Below are positions 8,207 through 17,218 of a stretch of DNA of 64,000 bases, one piece after another (the stretch's first letter is position 1; each line of letters opens with the position of its first letter). A program made the translations under genes and the position numbers. Where the stretch lies: assembly GCA_004172935.1 (NCBI GenBank), contig SDZD01000005.1, positions 124,001-188,000 of the forward strand. Reading direction: 5' to 3'. The notes beneath the pieces were generated by a model that did no database searches, was not told where the DNA came from, and was given only the letters and a program-made list of their open reading frames with translations. The stretch is from a bacterium (GTDB lineage Bacteria; Armatimonadota; Abditibacteriia; Abditibacteriales; Abditibacteriaceae).

Positions 8207-9304
8207 TTACAGAAAATCGAATGGGTTGCGTGGTGTAGCGCGCACCACTTCGACACAATCTTCGATGGCCTCCGCCATCATATCGACGGTCATCGTCTCG
8301 GTTGCGGCATGTGTCACATCAATCAAAGCCACTCCGCGCGCTTGAGCGGCGAGGGCATCGTGGTGTTTGAAATCGCCCGAAATAAAGATCGTTCCGTGCG
8401 GCAGCGACGAAATAAAGCTGGCGCCAGAGCCGGGACTGCACGCGACTTTCGTGTAGGAAGTGCCTTCTTCGGCCATCGCGACACGCACCGATGGTATTTT
8501 TAACTGCGTTTTGGCACGTTCGACCCACTCGAAGAGAGTCGCATCGGGAACCGAGGCCAAACGCAGCGGGCCGTATTGTTGGTTATCGTCGGAATTTTGC
8601 AGCGCCGTCATGTAATACGCGACCTCTTCATAGGGGTGGGCGGCTTTGATAGCTTCCAGCACGCGCCCCGCGCTCTCGGCGGGGACTAGCAGCTCGACGC
8701 GCCATTCGTTCGTTTCGGCTCGTGTCCCAACGTTTCCTTCGGCTGGGGTCGCGCCTTCGAGGGGGCGAAAGGTGCCGCTTCCCTGTAGTGCAAACGAGGC
8801 TTCGTCATAGTGCCCGATGGCGCCCGCGCCCTGTTGCCATGCGGCTTCGCGCGTTTTTTCGAGATGCGATTCCGGTACGAAGTACACCAACTGAACCAGT
8901 TTTTGTGTCCCCGATGCTTTGTGAACACGCGCTCCTTCGATTCCCAATTGGCGCGCGAGGGCATCACCTAAAGCGTGCGGGGGCGTGGCGCCATCGAGCG
9001 CGGTATGAACGCAAATCAGGTTTTGCTCGGCGCGAATAAGGCGCGCACACAGCCGCGCTGTGCGGTCGGAGAAATCGAGTTTCTCCAGTGGGCGAAAAAT
9101 GAGCGGGTGGTAGGCCACCACCACATCACAGCCGCGCTCCTGTGCTAAATCGAGTGCCGCTTCCGTGACTTCGTAGCAAACCAACGCGCGGCTTACTGAG
9201 GCGCTTTTATCGCCGACTAATAGGCCGACTTTATCCCACGATTCGGCGCGCGCAAAAGGGAAACGTTCGTCGAGTGCGCCATACAATTTAGAAAGGGAAA
9301 TCAT
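8207..9304 (-). CDS. Nif3/YqfO family dinuclear metal-binding protein
   Basis: A 365-residue protein of the longer YqfO type: two Nif3 halves with a PII-like insert (about 130-230). The N-terminal half has RAESWDKVGLLVGD and VVAYHPLIFRPL, and the C-terminal half has SGDFKHHDAL and IDVTHAATE; the histidines and acidic residues there form the two-metal site. Known members are hexameric, may have GTP cyclohydrolase-like or phosphatase-like folds, and lack an agreed function. The gene sits in a tight minus-strand operon: MazG ends 15 bp upstream and the zinc-ribbon gene starts about 12 bp downstream. Confidence 0.9.
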   Translation of the reverse strand: MISLSKLYGALDERFPFARAESWDKVGLLVGDKSASVSRALVCYEVTEAALDLAQERGCDVVVAYHPLIFRPLEKLDFSDRTARLCARLIRAEQNLICVHTALDGATPPHALGDALARQLGIEGARVHKASGTQKLVQLVYFVPESHLEKTREAAWQQGAGAIGHYDEASFALQGSGTFRPLEGATPAEGNVGTRAETNEWRVELLVPAESAGRVLEAIKAAHPYEEVAYYMTALQNSDDNQQYGPLRLASVPDATLFEWVERAKTQLKIPSVRVAMAEEGTSYTKVACSPGSGASFISSLPHGTIFISGDFKHHDALAAQARGVALIDVTHAATETMTVDMMAEAIEDCVEVVRATPRNPFDFL

Positions 9305-9318
9305 GATAATGAGGAGTT

Positions 9319-10128
9319 TTACGACTCAATGATTTCGCCTGTCGTTGCGCTTTTGGCGCGATTCCACAGCGCATCCCATTCTTCAGCAGACAGCGTATCG
9401 AGTGCGCGAGCTTCTTTGCGGGCAAGCGCTTCCATCGTTTCGAAGCGTTTTTTGAATTTGAGGTTGACATCGCGTAGCGCCGTTTCGGGGTCGACTTTGC
9501 GCCACCTCGCGATATTCACCACCGAAAACAGTAGATCCCCCAGTTCTTCGGCTTGCCTCTCTTTGCTTTCGCCTTCGTCGCGCGCGCTTTGCAGTTCGTC
9601 CAGTTCCTCGCGCACTTTGTCCCACACGCCATCCTCGTTCGGCCACTCGAAGCCGACCTTGGCTGCCTTCTTAGAAATTTGCAGCGCACCTGCTAACGCT
9701 GGGAGCGCAGTCGCGACGCCATCCAACGCCGAGGCATTTTCTGCGCTTTCGCCACGTGCCGCTTTTTCCTGCTTCTTGATGGCGTCCCACAATGGTTTCA
9801 CCGCTTCGGCACTTTCGGCTCGTTCGTCGCCGAACACGTGCGGATGGCGGCGCACCAATTTGTCGCCGATGCCCTGACAGACATCATCGAGCGAAAACTG
9901 TCCGGCTTCCTGCGCCAACTGCGCATGAAACACCACCTGTAACAACAGGTCGCCCAACTCTTCGCACAGCGCGCGTGGGTTTTTCTCGGCGATAGCATCC
10001 AAAACTTCGGCGCTTTCTTCGATTAAATATGGGCGCAAACTTTCGTGGGTTTGTACTTGGTCCCAAGGGCAACCATCGGGGGCGCGCAGTTGCGCCATAA
10101 TCTGTGCGAGTCGGTCGAACGATTCCAT
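9319..10128 (-). CDS. mazG: Nucleoside triphosphate pyrophosphohydrolase MazG
   Basis: A 269-residue tandem-domain MazG protein, matching the length of the E. coli enzyme. It hydrolyses NTPs and dNTPs to monophosphates and PPi. The N-terminus MESFDRLAQIMAQLRAP followed by DGCPWDQVQTH is the canonical start of the family; EESAEVLDAI and the EELGDLLLQVVFH block supply the EExxE-12-28-ExxD metal site, and a second copy (REELDELQ ... EELGDLLFSVVN) follows. An in-frame extension back to 10257 exists, but it would overlap the terminator of the upstream gene and does not match the family. The ATG follows directly behind the T tract of that terminator, and the only Shine-Dalgarno-like sequence (GGGGTGG) lies inside its stem. 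Confidence 0.93.
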   Translation of the reverse strand: MESFDRLAQIMAQLRAPDGCPWDQVQTHESLRPYLIEESAEVLDAIAEKNPRALCEELGDLLLQVVFHAQLAQEAGQFSLDDVCQGIGDKLVRRHPHVFGDERAESAEAVKPLWDAIKKQEKAARGESAENASALDGVATALPALAGALQISKKAAKVGFEWPNEDGVWDKVREELDELQSARDEGESKERQAEELGDLLFSVVNIARWRKVDPETALRDVNLKFKKRFETMEALARKEARALDTLSAEEWDALWNRAKSATTGEIIES

Positions 10129-10135
10129 AAAAACA

Positions 10136-10161
10136 AAAGCCACCCCGTTTGGGGTGGCTTT
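10136..10161 (-). terminator. Intrinsic terminator overlapping the mazG ribosome binding site
   Basis: AAAGCCACCCC and GGGGTGGCTTT form a perfect 11-bp stem with a four-base loop; on the minus strand TTTTGTTTTT follows and then the mazG ATG at once. It terminates the lipoprotein gene, and its 3' arm contains the only purine-rich sequence at a suitable distance from mazG. Confidence 0.85.
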
Positions 10162-10174
10162 AGAAGTTTGCGCC

Positions 10175-11380
10175 TTATGGCGTGGCGGTGTTGGTTGCGG
10201 CAGTGTTGGCTGCTGCGGTGTTTCCGGCGGCGGTGTTGGCCGCTTCACCTGTTGCACCGGGAAGTGGCTGGTACTGCTTGGCGACTTCTTTATATGCGGT
10301 GTCGGAAATTTGCACTGTTCCTGCGGTGCGCAGTTTGTCCAACATGTTGTTGGAAGCTGGGCGCAAGATGAAGGTCAAAATATCGCGCAGCGCTGGGCGT
10401 GAGCCGGGAGCGCCCGTCTGTGGGTTGGGCTGTTGCATCAGCTGGGCGACCTGCTTGATGTTCTCTTCCAACTTGGGTGGGTTCTGCGGGTTCTTCTTGA
10501 TTTCGGCAAGAGCAGCCTGGGCCATTTTATAGTCGGTTGCGACTTGGTCTTTCAGTGCCGCGAAATCGGGTTTGGAAGCCTCTTTGCGGTCGATAACTTT
10601 GACGATGATGAACGGGCCATTGGGTGTCAGACCTTGTTTGGGCAAGACCTGTCCCTTCTTGGCGGTGCCGAGCGCCTTGATGGTCGCGGCAACAAGCTGG
10701 GTTGGGATGTTGCGCGAAGTGGCGAACTCATCGGGCGTCTCGAAACGGCCTACATCTGCGTTGCTCTGACCGGCGATCTGGTCGGTCGCGGCTTTGCCCT
10801 TCTGCTCTTCCACGAGTTTGGCGAAGGAATTGGGGTCGGTTTTGAGCGCACGCTCAAGCTGATCGGCGCGCACTTTGGTCGAAGCGGCCAACAGACCCAA
10901 TTTGTTCTGCGTGGGGGTTGCGTAGTAGGACGAATAGGTGGTGAAGAACGCCTTTTCTTTGGCCTCATCCGAAGTGATGCCAACAGTGAGCAACTTCTGG
11001 ACGGTCAGGTTGCGACGGACCTGATTTTTGATGACCTCAACGCGCGCGCCGCCCGCTTCAACGGCGGTTTTGATGGTGGGGTCTTGCTCCTGAAGGCGGG
11101 TGAGTTCGGCTGCGACTTCTGCATCCGTCACTTCTAGACTCTTCGATTTCAGGTCTTCAGCCAAAAGCTGGGTGTCGATGAGCTGAGGCAGCATTTGCTC
11201 GCCGTAGATTCCCTCAAGGGTTTGGTCGAGTTGAGCGCGGGTTACAGAACCCGAACCCACAGTTGCCACAGCATCGCTGGGAGAACCGCCGCCCGGTGTG
11301 CTTGTATTGCCGCCGCAACCTGCCAGAGCGGTTGCCAGAAGTAGGGCGCTCGTGGTGGCGCCGAAAAATTTCAGGTTCAT
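10175..11380 (-). CDS. PrsA/SurA-like lipoprotein foldase
   Basis: A 401-residue lipoprotein. The N-terminus has a signal sequence ending in a lipobox (LLLATALAGC), so it should be lipid-anchored outside the cytoplasmic membrane. The following region, VATVGSGSVTRAQLDQ ... LIDTQLLAEDLKSKSLEVTD, is the SurA/PrsA N-terminal chaperone domain, and the central part around FAKLVEEQ and GPFIIVKVIDRKEA resembles a degenerate parvulin (PpiC) domain. The C-terminus is Ala/Asn/Thr-rich low complexity. It probably assists folding of exported proteins. I chose the ATG at 11380, where the lipoprotein signal begins; the frame is open up to 11437. It ends in the hairpin before mazG. Confidence 0.8.
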   Translation of the reverse strand: MNLKFFGATTSALLLATALAGCGGNTSTPGGGSPSDAVATVGSGSVTRAQLDQTLEGIYGEQMLPQLIDTQLLAEDLKSKSLEVTDAEVAAELTRLQEQDPTIKTAVEAGGARVEVIKNQVRRNLTVQKLLTVGITSDEAKEKAFFTTYSSYYATPTQNKLGLLAASTKVRADQLERALKTDPNSFAKLVEEQKGKAATDQIAGQSNADVGRFETPDEFATSRNIPTQLVAATIKALGTAKKGQVLPKQGLTPNGPFIIVKVIDRKEASKPDFAALKDQVATDYKMAQAALAEIKKNPQNPPKLEENIKQVAQLMQQPNPQTGAPGSRPALRDILTFILRPASNNMLDKLRTAGTVQISDTAYKEVAKQYQPLPGATGEAANTAAGNTAAANTAATNTATP

Positions 11381-11524
11381 AAGATCACGTTCGAGCCAAG
11401 AACTCTTCGGTAATGGCAAAAGAGGTTCAGCGCTCAATCAAAAGTCACAAGTCGCACGCGACAAGATGCGGGACGAACGACAAAAGCATCCGCCTTCGCA
11501 TCTAATCATGTGTGCGACACATTT

Positions 11525-12262
11525 TTACTCTTCCTCGCCTTCCGCGAGTTCAAAGTTAGCCGAAACGTTTGTAACGTCGTCCAACTCTTCTAACACGTCG
11601 ATCAGGCGCAACATTCTAGTCGCGTTGTCGCCGCTCAATTCGATAGTATTCGAGGGAATGAAGCCCACTTCGATGTTAGAAACCTTAAATCCTGCCGCTT
11701 CGAGCGCGTTTTGAACGCTCGACACGGTTTCGGGTGAGGTTTGCACCGAAAATTCGTCTCCTTCAAGCTCGACTTCATCGGCGCCCGCTTCGAGAGCGGC
11801 TTCAAGCAGAGCATCTTCATCCGTGCCCTCGGCAGGAACCGATAACACGCCTTTGCGCTCGAATTGCCACGCGACCGAACCCGACTCGCCCATGCTGCCG
11901 CCGTTTTTAGAAAACGCGGTTCGCACTTTTTCGACGGTTCGGTTGCGGTTATCAGTCTCGGTTTCGACCAAAACGGCGGCGCCGCCCGGCCCATACCCTT
12001 CGTAAGTAATTTCTTCCGATGCGTCGCCAGTTAATTCACCCGTGCCTTTTTGGATGGCACGTTTGATGTTGTCGGCAGGCATCGAGGCTTCGCGAGCCTT
12101 TTCGACGGCGAGGCGAAGGCGCGGATTGGCATCCGTCGAACCGCCGCCAGTTTTCGCGGCGACTGTAATTTCGCGCGATAATTTTCCGAATAACTTGCCG
12201 CGCTCTGCGTCGGCCTTGCCTTTATGAAGGCGAATGTTTTTCCACTTGGAATGTCCGGCCAT
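11525..12262 (-). CDS. YebC/PmpR family (TACO1-like) protein
   Basis: A 245-residue protein starting MAGHSKWKNIRLHKGKADAE, the near-invariant opening of the family; NPRLRLAVEKAREASMPADN and EGYGPGGAAVLVE are further signatures. Members were described as transcriptional regulators and more recently as ribosome-associated factors that help translation of difficult sequences such as proline stretches. Cytosolic. The gene is monocistronic here, with the lipoprotein gene about 145 bp downstream. Confidence 0.95.
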   Translation of the reverse strand: MAGHSKWKNIRLHKGKADAERGKLFGKLSREITVAAKTGGGSTDANPRLRLAVEKAREASMPADNIKRAIQKGTGELTGDASEEITYEGYGPGGAAVLVETETDNRNRTVEKVRTAFSKNGGSMGESGSVAWQFERKGVLSVPAEGTDEDALLEAALEAGADEVELEGDEFSVQTSPETVSSVQNALEAAGFKVSNIEVGFIPSNTIELSGDNATRMLRLIDVLEELDDVTNVSANFELAEGEEE

Positions 12263-12362
12263 AAAAAATCAGGATGCGTCCTTCTTCTGGAGAAAAGCCC
12301 GCACAGTTTAACAGGCCGATTTTGTGCTTTTGAACTCCATCTCGACGTTTCACCTAACCTCT

Positions 12363-14315
12363 TCACAAATCCACAACATACACGCTCTGTAAATCGACTT
12401 TTCCCTTGATGGGCATGTCTCCCATGAAGCGCACCGAAAACGTATCTCCAATCGCTTCCATAGTTTTTTGAGAGATCACCACTGGCCCAAATTCTTTCGA
12501 TAACCCTTCCATACGCGCGGCCATATTCACCGTATCGCCCAGCACTGTTGGAGCAACTTTACGGTTCGCCGCGCCAAAAGTCCCCCAAATTGCTTCGCCT
12601 GAAGCGATACCAACGCCAATCGTGAAGGGCTGCAAACCCTGTTTTTTCCAGCCATCGTTCAAAAGCGCCAGTCCCCGTTGCATTGCCAGTCCTGCGCGAA
12701 CGGCGCGTATGGCGTGGTCGGGATGGTCGCGGTGCGCGTTCCACACCACCATAACCGCATCGCCGATGAATTTATCCAGAAAGCCATCGAAGTCGTCCTC
12801 GCAAATTTCGCACATCAGCGGGAAGTAGTCATCGAGTCGGCTTTTGACTTCTTCGGGCGAACGGGTTTCGCACCACTGCGTGAAACCGCGAATATCGCAA
12901 AACAACACCGACACTTCGCGCCGTGCCCCAATTTGTAAATCGAGCCGCTTTTCCGAATCGCTCGCCAACTCCTGAGCCAGTCGCGGGTTGACGATGTAGC
13001 CGAGCAAGGTTTGGGTTTCCAGTAAGGCTGTGGCGTTCATCCGTGCCTCACGCTCGAAAGTTGCCGAGCGAAAGCCCACCATTCCCACATAGCACAGGCT
13101 GATGCAAAGCAAGGGTGCTGTCGTTTCGATGACGAGGTTCTGGCTGAGAAAGGCTAACGCCGAAAACAGGAACACCAGAAAACCAAGCAGCACCCCACAT
13201 GTAAAGGACCACAGTGGGCGTAACGCGAGTGCCATTAGCCCCGAACAGAGGCCACAGGCCACTGCCAGCAGCAAATTAAGCGTAGGCGATGCTGGATGGA
13301 GGTAGTCGTTTTGTGCCAGATTGGCGAGTAGCGTGGCATTGGTATGGACGCCGACGAAATTGGAGACATCGTCAAAAGGTGAGGGGCGCAAGTCGGGGGT
13401 GCCTGTCGCTGTTTCGCCGACAATCACTATTCGGCCTTTCAGTTGAGCGTCGTCTTTGCCATCCAGCACATCCGAATACGAGTAGGTCAACTTGTCCATC
13501 GTATCGCGCCCGCCCGCGAAATCGAGTGGGAGTAGCCATTTGCGCTGTGTATGCCCGTTCTGGCGCGTGGTGACGAGTTGCAATGGCCCAAACAAGTGTT
13601 CGCCAACGTGTAACATGTCGCCCTTCAAGGCGATTTGAGCGCGCGGTACGCCCCACTGGTCGGCCAGCGCCATCAGGGCGAGGTGAGGATAGATAGCGCC
13701 GTCTTCTTCGAGCGCCAGCACCGAACGCCGGAAGCGTCCATCCAAATCGGATTGCGTGTCCACATGCCCCACGCCTCGCGCAGCATTAAAGAGAGTTGGG
13801 TAGGGCGGGCGAAACGGAGCGCCAACAGCCGTGCCCGGCTTAGTTCCAATCGTGGCGCGCTTGGCCAGTTCTAGCAGTGTCGCTGGCGGCGCCGGGTCGG
13901 TTGACGAGTTATCGAAGGGCAGGAACACATTGCCCGCTTTTTGGGTGCTACGCGCGAAAATGGTATCGTCTGTGGGTTCGCGACGCGACGCATCGAGGAA
14001 CATCACGTCGAACAGCACTGCGCGTGCTCCAGCCTGGCGCAGATGCTCGACCATGCGCGCATGAACGTCGCGTGGCAAAGGGTTTCCGAAGCGATTGAGG
14101 GTTTTATCGTCCATCGCGACGACGGCCACCTGTTGGGAGATGTCGGCAATTTCAGAGGGGGGTTTGGGGCCGCGTGCCGCGAAACGCGCATCAATTAAAC
14201 GTAGTTCGAACCCTTCCAATAATGGCATTTGGAAGCGCGCCCACAACCCCACAACCTCCAATAATAGAAGGAGAAATAGTGGTAACCACAAACGCGCAAC
14301 GGGGAAATTCATCAT
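12363..14315 (-). CDS. CHASE2 sensor adenylate/guanylate cyclase
   Basis: A 650-residue membrane protein. An N-terminal membrane helix (about 7-25) is followed by an extracytoplasmic CHASE2 domain (about 35-330: LIDARFAARGP, RAVLFDVMFLDASR, GRIVIVGETATGTPD). Three closely spaced membrane helices (about 345-415) lead to a class III nucleotide cyclase domain. VLFCDIRGF and DKFIGDAVMVVWN provide the two metal-binding aspartates; LGDTVNMAARME completes the active site. It should make cAMP or cGMP in response to an outside signal. The divergent neighbour encodes a FecR-domain protein, a frequent partner of CHASE2 cyclases. Confidence 0.92.
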   Translation of the reverse strand: MMNFPVARLWLPLFLLLLLEVVGLWARFQMPLLEGFELRLIDARFAARGPKPPSEIADISQQVAVVAMDDKTLNRFGNPLPRDVHARMVEHLRQAGARAVLFDVMFLDASRREPTDDTIFARSTQKAGNVFLPFDNSSTDPAPPATLLELAKRATIGTKPGTAVGAPFRPPYPTLFNAARGVGHVDTQSDLDGRFRRSVLALEEDGAIYPHLALMALADQWGVPRAQIALKGDMLHVGEHLFGPLQLVTTRQNGHTQRKWLLPLDFAGGRDTMDKLTYSYSDVLDGKDDAQLKGRIVIVGETATGTPDLRPSPFDDVSNFVGVHTNATLLANLAQNDYLHPASPTLNLLLAVACGLCSGLMALALRPLWSFTCGVLLGFLVFLFSALAFLSQNLVIETTAPLLCISLCYVGMVGFRSATFEREARMNATALLETQTLLGYIVNPRLAQELASDSEKRLDLQIGARREVSVLFCDIRGFTQWCETRSPEEVKSRLDDYFPLMCEICEDDFDGFLDKFIGDAVMVVWNAHRDHPDHAIRAVRAGLAMQRGLALLNDGWKKQGLQPFTIGVGIASGEAIWGTFGAANRKVAPTVLGDTVNMAARMEGLSKEFGPVVISQKTMEAIGDTFSVRFMGDMPIKGKVDLQSVYVVDL

Positions 14316-14473
14316 GGATGAGCCATAAAATCAGCTACTAACAAAACTTGTCCGCAGTTTGAGCGGTTTAGTTAAAAAAGTTGTTGATATTTTTTATGCT
14401 AAATCGGTTTAGGATTGAATACATCTGGGTATATTAGGCGCAATGACGTGACCAAACGTTGAGGCTGTTTACG

Positions 14474-15367
14474 ATGAGAAAACCTGTCTTACTAATTTTC
14501 GCCAACGCCGCGATTTTGATCGTGTTATTTTCCTTGATGACCCAATCACTGTTTATCGTGTCCCGCTTGGCCTCGGTAAAAAGTGCGAAAGGCAGTGTCG
14601 AGATCAAACGTGCGGGAGAAGATACATTTCATCCCATCTCGATAGGCGAGGTCGTCAAAACGGGCGATGAACTCCAAACTGGTGCCGATGGTCGCGCCGA
14701 GTTCGCGTGGGCCGATGGCACACGTTGGAAGTTGGAACCCAAAACCCACCTCACAATCGAGCGCGCAGCCGTTAACTCATGGCGCAAAACCGAGCAGACA
14801 CAGTTCCGTCTCGATGCGGGCAAGGTCTTCGTGCGCGTGGTCAAGTCATTGGCTCCTGGCTCCAGTTTTCAAATCGAAACTCCATCCGCTGTCGCTGCTG
14901 TGCGTGGAACTGTGTGGAGCATCGCAGTCGAAAACGGCCAAACCCGCGTCGGCGTGTATAAAGGCTTTGTCGAAGTCAATGACTCGACAACGGGCGCGCA
15001 AACTGTGCGTCCCGGTCATGAAGCCGTCACCGGAACCAATGGAATCGAACTCAAGAATGGTTCCGATGATGCGTCCTTCGAGTCACAGCCTGACCTCATT
15101 CGCCCAACGCTCGATGTCAATGTGAAATTGGGCAAAGTTGCCGCCATCATCAGCGGCGAGACCGAAGTCGGCGACAAACTTACCCTCAATGGTAGTGGCG
15201 TTACTGTGCTTGGCAACGGCGGATTCCTGAAGCGTTCCGACCTCAAACAAGGCCACAACGAATGGATTCTGGTTGCCACAGACAAGCACGGCGAAACCTC
15301 AACCGCTTGCCGCGCCGCCGAGTTCGACGCCAGCAAAGGCATCGCTACCCCCAGCGAATGCCACTAA
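14474..15367 (+). CDS. FecR-domain membrane-anchored protein
   Basis: A 297-residue protein with one N-terminal membrane segment (LLIFANAAILIVLFSLM) and an extracytoplasmic FecR domain (about 35-180: AKGSVEIKR, GEVVKTGDELQTGADGRAE, LDAGKVFVRV, IETPSAVAAVRGTVW). The C-terminus, about 215-297, looks like a bacterial Ig-like strand domain (LTLNGSGVTVLGNGGFL). In iron-regulation systems FecR passes signals to a sigma factor, but stand-alone FecR proteins of this type commonly lie beside CHASE2 proteins, as here. I chose the ATG at 14474 because GAGG lies 9 bases upstream; a TTG at 14459 is less likely. Confidence 0.85.
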   Translation: MRKPVLLIFANAAILIVLFSLMTQSLFIVSRLASVKSAKGSVEIKRAGEDTFHPISIGEVVKTGDELQTGADGRAEFAWADGTRWKLEPKTHLTIERAAVNSWRKTEQTQFRLDAGKVFVRVVKSLAPGSSFQIETPSAVAAVRGTVWSIAVENGQTRVGVYKGFVEVNDSTTGAQTVRPGHEAVTGTNGIELKNGSDDASFESQPDLIRPTLDVNVKLGKVAAIISGETEVGDKLTLNGSGVTVLGNGGFLKRSDLKQGHNEWILVATDKHGETSTACRAAEFDASKGIATPSECH

Positions 15368-15466
15368 AATCAGAAGATAGTAATAAAGCAGTGAGCTTAT
15401 CGTAGGGGACAACAGGGTATTTATGGGCGGGTGAGGCACATAAGTTGCGTCGATTGCGACAAAATT

Positions 15467-16777
15467 ATGCCCGAACCCGCACCTTCCATTCCCGCGAAAA
15501 AAGGCGGCCCACGCCCACACATCGTCATTGTAGGCGGTGGTTTTGGTGGTATTTATGCCGCGCGCCATCTTGCTGCCCTCCCCGTTGACATTACCGTTAT
15601 TGACCGCGAGAACTACCACCTTTTTCAACCACTGCTCTATCAGGTGGCGACAGCAGCTCTCTCTGCGGGTGACATTGCTTCCCCTATCCGCTCCATTTTG
15701 CGCCGATTCAAGAATGTGCGCGTTGTGATGGGCGAAGTCACCACGATAGATAAAGACGGCAAGCGTGTGACGCTCAAGGAAGGAGGCGACTACCACTACG
15801 ATTATCTTGTGGTCGCAGCGGGCGCGACAGGCACCTATTTTGGCAACGACGGTTGGGCCAAATACGCTCCCGGACTTAAAACCATCGAGGATGCGCTCCA
15901 CATCCGTCGCAGCATATTAAATGCCTACGAAACCGCCGAACGGTTGGCAGAAGGCTCCGAAGAGCGCGATGCTTACCTGACTTTCATTTGTATTGGTGGT
16001 GGCCCTACCGGAGTCGAGATGGCGGGCGCCATCCGCGAAATCGCTTCTCAAACCCTCAAAGGCGACTTCCGCTCCATCGACCCGACAAAGGCCAAGGTCA
16101 TTCTCATCCAAAGCGGCGACCGTATTCTGCCCGATTATCCAACTGACCTGAGCGATTCGGCCCTCAAGCAACTGAAGGGTATGGGAGTCGAGGTGCGTCT
16201 TGGTAAGCGCGTCACAGCTATCGACGAAAACGGCGTCAAGGTTGGCGAAGATTTCATCCCGGCCAAAACCGTTGTGTGGGGAGCGGGTGTTCAAGCCTCG
16301 CCATTGGGTAAAGCTATTGGAACCGAAACCGATAGGGGCGGGCGCGTCATGGTCAATGCCGATTGCTCGATTCCCGGCCATCAGGAAGTCTTCGTTATCG
16401 GCGACCTCGCCCACTACGAACACGGCGGCAAAGACCCACTCCCCGGTATCGCCCCCGTCGCGATTCAACAGGGGGTTTATATCGGTAAGCGCATTGGGCA
16501 ATTGCTCAAAGACCCCAAAGAAGCGCCTATACCATTCGCCTATGATGACCGAGGCATGTTGGCGACCATTGGCCGCAACTCGGCTGTCGGTATCGCTAAA
16601 GGTATTCACGTCAAAGGTTTCATCGCGTGGCTGATGTGGCTTTTCATCCACATTTACTTCTTGATTGGCTTCGAGAACCGTTTGTTGGTCATATTCTCGT
16701 GGGCCTATTCCTATCTCAGCTACAATCGCTCGGCCCGCCTCATCACCAACACTGCCAACGAAGAGTCAACGAAATAG
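15467..16777 (+). CDS. ndh: Type II NADH dehydrogenase (NDH-2)
   Basis: A 436-residue FAD protein. HIVIVGGGFGGIYAARHLA is the FAD-binding Rossmann motif and FICIGGGPTGVEMAGAI the NADH-binding one; LFQPLLYQVATAALSAGDIA is a conserved NDH-2 signature near the FAD. The C-terminal segment (FIAWLMWLFIHIYFLIG and beyond) is the amphipathic/hydrophobic anchor that attaches the enzyme to the inner face of the membrane. It oxidises NADH and reduces quinone without pumping protons. I start at the ATG at 15467, which leaves a 20-residue N-terminal tail before the first strand; a GTG at 15431 adds 12 residues. Confidence 0.92.
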   Translation: MPEPAPSIPAKKGGPRPHIVIVGGGFGGIYAARHLAALPVDITVIDRENYHLFQPLLYQVATAALSAGDIASPIRSILRRFKNVRVVMGEVTTIDKDGKRVTLKEGGDYHYDYLVVAAGATGTYFGNDGWAKYAPGLKTIEDALHIRRSILNAYETAERLAEGSEERDAYLTFICIGGGPTGVEMAGAIREIASQTLKGDFRSIDPTKAKVILIQSGDRILPDYPTDLSDSALKQLKGMGVEVRLGKRVTAIDENGVKVGEDFIPAKTVVWGAGVQASPLGKAIGTETDRGGRVMVNADCSIPGHQEVFVIGDLAHYEHGGKDPLPGIAPVAIQQGVYIGKRIGQLLKDPKEAPIPFAYDDRGMLATIGRNSAVGIAKGIHVKGFIAWLMWLFIHIYFLIGFENRLLVIFSWAYSYLSYNRSARLITNTANEESTK

Positions 16778-16875
16778 ACAGTGCATTTAATTCAGTGAGT
16801 TAGTTGCGATTCCCCTCCTACTTTCTCGATGCTCGTTCTTCGAGAAGGCAGTTCTCACTAATACTGGGACGCATC

Positions 16876-17166
16876 ATGTCTCCTCCCATTATTTACGTCG
16901 ACGTGGACGATACCCTCGTTCGTAGCGTTGGCACAAAACGTATACCAATGCCGAACGTCATTCGGCATGTTCGGGAACTGAAAATTCAGGGCGCGCTTTT
17001 GTACTGTTGGAGTTCGGGTGGCGCCGAATATGCCCTGATGAGTGCGCGAGAATTTGGCATCGAAGATTGCTTTGAGGCGTTTTTACCCAAGCCTCACTTT
17101 TTGGTGGACGACCAGGAACCACAGGATTGGCCAGGGTTCAAAGTCGTGCATCCAAGCGCTATTTAA
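16876..17166 (+). CDS. Small HAD-like protein
   Basis: A 96-residue protein. IIYVDVDDTLVRS (5-17) is HAD motif I (DxDxT), LYCWSSGG supplies the motif II serine region, and KPHFLVDDQ supplies the motif III lysine and motif IV acidic residues. All four motifs fit in a minimal core without a cap, so a small phosphatase-like or phosphate-binding function is likely; the substrate is unknown. I chose the ATG at 16876, directly before the first strand. It is upstream of the thioredoxin reductase gene with a 52-bp gap, so the two may be cotranscribed. Confidence 0.7.
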   Translation: MSPPIIYVDVDDTLVRSVGTKRIPMPNVIRHVRELKIQGALLYCWSSGGAEYALMSAREFGIEDCFEAFLPKPHFLVDDQEPQDWPGFKVVHPSAI

Positions 17167-17218
17167 GCATTGTTCGATGGAACTCGAACAATGGCAATCA
17201 GTCCGTAAACTTACTACC

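Noticed and set aside
7350..8345. A 331-residue plus-strand reading frame with Ser/Arg-rich translation
   Set aside because: It lies antisense to the DUF1499, zinc-ribbon and Nif3 genes, which have clear family motifs; its composition is typical of a GC-driven shadow frame.
10129..10257. N-terminal extension of MazG (Pro/Gln-rich)
   Set aside because: It spans the terminator of the upstream gene and the family begins at the ATG at 10128.
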